Below, piece by piece: positions 62,039 through 64,000 of a DNA stretch of 64,000 nt; the stretch's first letter is position 1; each line of letters starts with the position of its first letter. The notes beneath the pieces are model-generated. The model saw only the letters and a list, made by a program, of their open reading frames with translations. It was not told the origin of the DNA and did not search any database. This DNA comes from Selaginella tamariscina (lineage: Eukaryota > Streptophyta > Lycopodiopsida > Selaginellales > Selaginellaceae). The DNA is taken from contig PUQB01000017.1 in NCBI GenBank assembly GCA_003024785.1, forward strand, positions 750,521 through 814,520. The letters are read 5' to 3'. The translations under genes were made by a program, and so were the position numbers.

Positions 62039-63193
62039 GGTAGAAATACCTTCCAACTCTGCAGAATCCTGTAACAAGAGCTGTATATGTTGGTAAAGTA
62101 GGAGAACATCCAGAGTCAAGCATCCTATCATGAAGCTTTTTTGCATCATCAATCCTCTTTGCTTTGCAATAACCTGTAATAATCCGTGTGTGAGCGTTAA
62201 CAGTAGTACTTCTAATAGCTGCAGCATACTATTACATATATATATATATAATATAATATATGTAATACTACTTATCATTATATTGATATACACTCATGTT
62301 GTTATAATATTAAGATTAACTAGTTTATGAACTGACCTGCAAGCATTGTGTTAAAAAGCATTGAATCCGGTTTGCATGAGTTTACCATACTCTCAAACAG
62401 ATCATGCGCTTCTTCTATCCTTTGTTCAATGCATAGCTTCTGTATAACTGTTGTAAACGTTACCACGTCCGGAATTAACCCCTTTGCCTCCATCTCCTTT
62501 GCTAACTTCACTGCATCCCCTAGCCTGCATATATACACGTGTGAATGTATACATGTCTGTATGTGTTGTGTGTGTGTGTGTGGTGTGTACCTATCGACTT
62601 TGCACAGCCTGTCTACAAGTATAGTGTGTGTGATCACGTCTGGTTCACAATCATTATCCTTTCCCATAGTGTGGAATATCTCTAAAGCATCTTCTTCACA
62701 ACCGGATTTACATAGTCCGTCGAGCAAAGTGTTGTACGTAACCACGTCTGGTGTACAACCGCTGTCAATCATCTCCCTATGCAAATTAGCATGTTATTTG
62801 TTACTATTAATAATAGTACAACACATAGAAATAGTTATATATACACTGATCATTAACAGTGTCTCTCTCTCTCTCTCTCACACACACACATAGACACACA
62901 CACACACACACAACTATAATAATAATATACTATTTACTTGAAAAGCTCATGAGCTTTGTCTATTTTCTTCGCCCTGCTGAGGCCCGTTATGAGGAGCACT
63001 GTACGTAAATACGTCCGGAACTAGATGGGCAGTCCGCACCATGTCGTCGAACAAGGTCATTGCATTTTGGATCATTCCATGTTTGCAAAGCCCATCGATC
63101 ATCGTGTTGTATGTAACAACCGTTGGACTACAGCCTTTTGCCCGAGCCTAAACATATATGTATGCATTTATACATGTATACATATAAAAGATA

Positions 63194-63224
<31 letters not shown>

Positions 63225-64000
63225 AACAAACAAACACAATGTAGATGGAAATAAAGCAAATAACCTCTTCAAACAGGTCGTAAGCTTCTTTCACACGGTG
63301 TTGTTTACAAAGTCCATCTATGAGAGCTCCGTATGTAACTGCATCTGGATATATTGCCTTTTCAACCTGAACTTCACGCAAAGAAAGAAATCAAATTAAT
63401 AAATGGCTTGTATATAAATATACGCAAATACATATGCATAAATGTAGATATATAATAAGTGAAAAGGCTTACCATGCCTTTGAATAAAATGATGGCCCTG
63501 TCGACTTGTCTACACTTACACAGACCGTCTATCATGATTGTGTAGGTGATAATATTTGGTGAACATATGCCACTCATGTCGTTGAATATCTAAAGGAAGA
63601 CATAAAACATTACTGCTTTATTATAGTCACATAAATGGACAGTTATGTGTGTGTAGAAAACTCCTCTAGATAATTTAATATCGTTATTCACATTACAAAA
63701 GTCCACAGGTAAGTAGCATTTACCTTATGGACATGTGTGTGTGTGTGTGCAGGGAGAAAAGAGAGTACAGTTTCAAGTGTATAGAAGATAGTGGCTGAAA
63801 CGTAACTAGAGGTCAAACAATGTATAAAATCCAAAGAGATAAACATACGATATAATCTATAAGCTGTGTGTGTGTGTGCGCGCGCGCGTGTTACCTCCCA
63901 AGCCATAGACTGTTTTCTTCCTAAGCAAAGTCCTTTGAGCACAATGTTATGAGACCGCAAAACAGCTACACCGCAATCCTTCATTTCGCCAAAGAGTGCA
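61792..64000 (-). CDS. P-class pentatricopeptide repeat protein, split by many introns (5' end beyond window)
   Basis: Exons on the minus strand: 64000-63895 (partial), 63589-63473, 63366-63265, 63147-62938, 62776-62591, 62524-62337, 62173-62050, 61975-61792. The product is a run of 35-residue PPR motifs (YTIMIDGLCK, YGALIDGLCK, YNTMIDGLCK, YNTLLDGLCK, FTTVIQKLC, YTALVTGFC), then a short tail ending LLEGST. P-class PPR proteins bind organellar RNA, one base per repeat; the GLCK style resembles the restorer-like group. Introns fall in or near almost every repeat, unlike the mostly intronless angiosperm genes. One extra base near 63000 shifts the frame: without it the repeat is exactly 35 residues long. 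No targeting peptide can be judged because the start is missing. Confidence 0.88.

Overview
This window is plant nuclear DNA. The evidence is a conserved PRMT5 gene with plant-type sequence, a B3-domain DNA-binding protein, an intron-split pentatricopeptide repeat (PPR) gene, nuclear tRNA-Ser(UGA) genes and Ty3/gypsy LTR retrotransposons. Base composition is strongly A/T rich, with dense CA/TG, CT/GA and TA microsatellites. I cannot name the species. A PPR gene cut by an intron in or near almost every repeat is unusual for angiosperms, but that alone does not place the plant.

Region by region. (1) 1-7 kb: an intron-free membrane RING-H2 protein (235-1128, +), then a 1.2-kb tandem duplication carrying a B3-domain gene twice on the minus strand: an intact copy at 5652-6170 and a frame-broken copy at 3344-3861. 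(2) 7.2-17.9 kb: two conserved multi-exon genes tail to tail, PRMT5 (7290-11522, +, 23 exons) and a WD40-repeat protein (17868-12648, -, 17 exons). Splice sites and almost all codons of both are preserved, yet each has several 1-2 base losses, several of them in short runs of one base. (3) 18-61 kb: a long repeat-rich tract with no complete gene. It is a mosaic of direct segmental duplications: a unit holding the decayed 3' end of the neighbouring PPR gene, followed in three places by a tRNA-Ser(UGA) sequence, and a separate unit holding two exon-like blocks. (4) 61.8-64 kb: the PPR gene itself on the minus strand, running off the right edge.

Mobile elements can be read in layers. A degenerate Ty3/gypsy element (29.9-37.1 kb) contains two nested LTR-like insertions with exact 5-bp target duplications (33213-35026 with TTCGT; 35258-35879 with GCTGC). 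A second minus-strand Ty3/gypsy element (44548-48261) has LTRs of about 207 bp. Duplicated host segments elsewhere in the window act as empty-site references for both. A 290-bp insertion with a 19-bp target duplication lies inside a tRNA-Ser gene and has almost rebuilt that gene on its far side.

There is no operon-like cooperation among these genes. The most informative signals are the amplified PPR-tail/tRNA array, exon-like blocks inside it whose duplicated copies differ mainly at silent sites, the repeated small frame breaks in otherwise well-kept genes, and microsatellites placed directly after intron donor sites.
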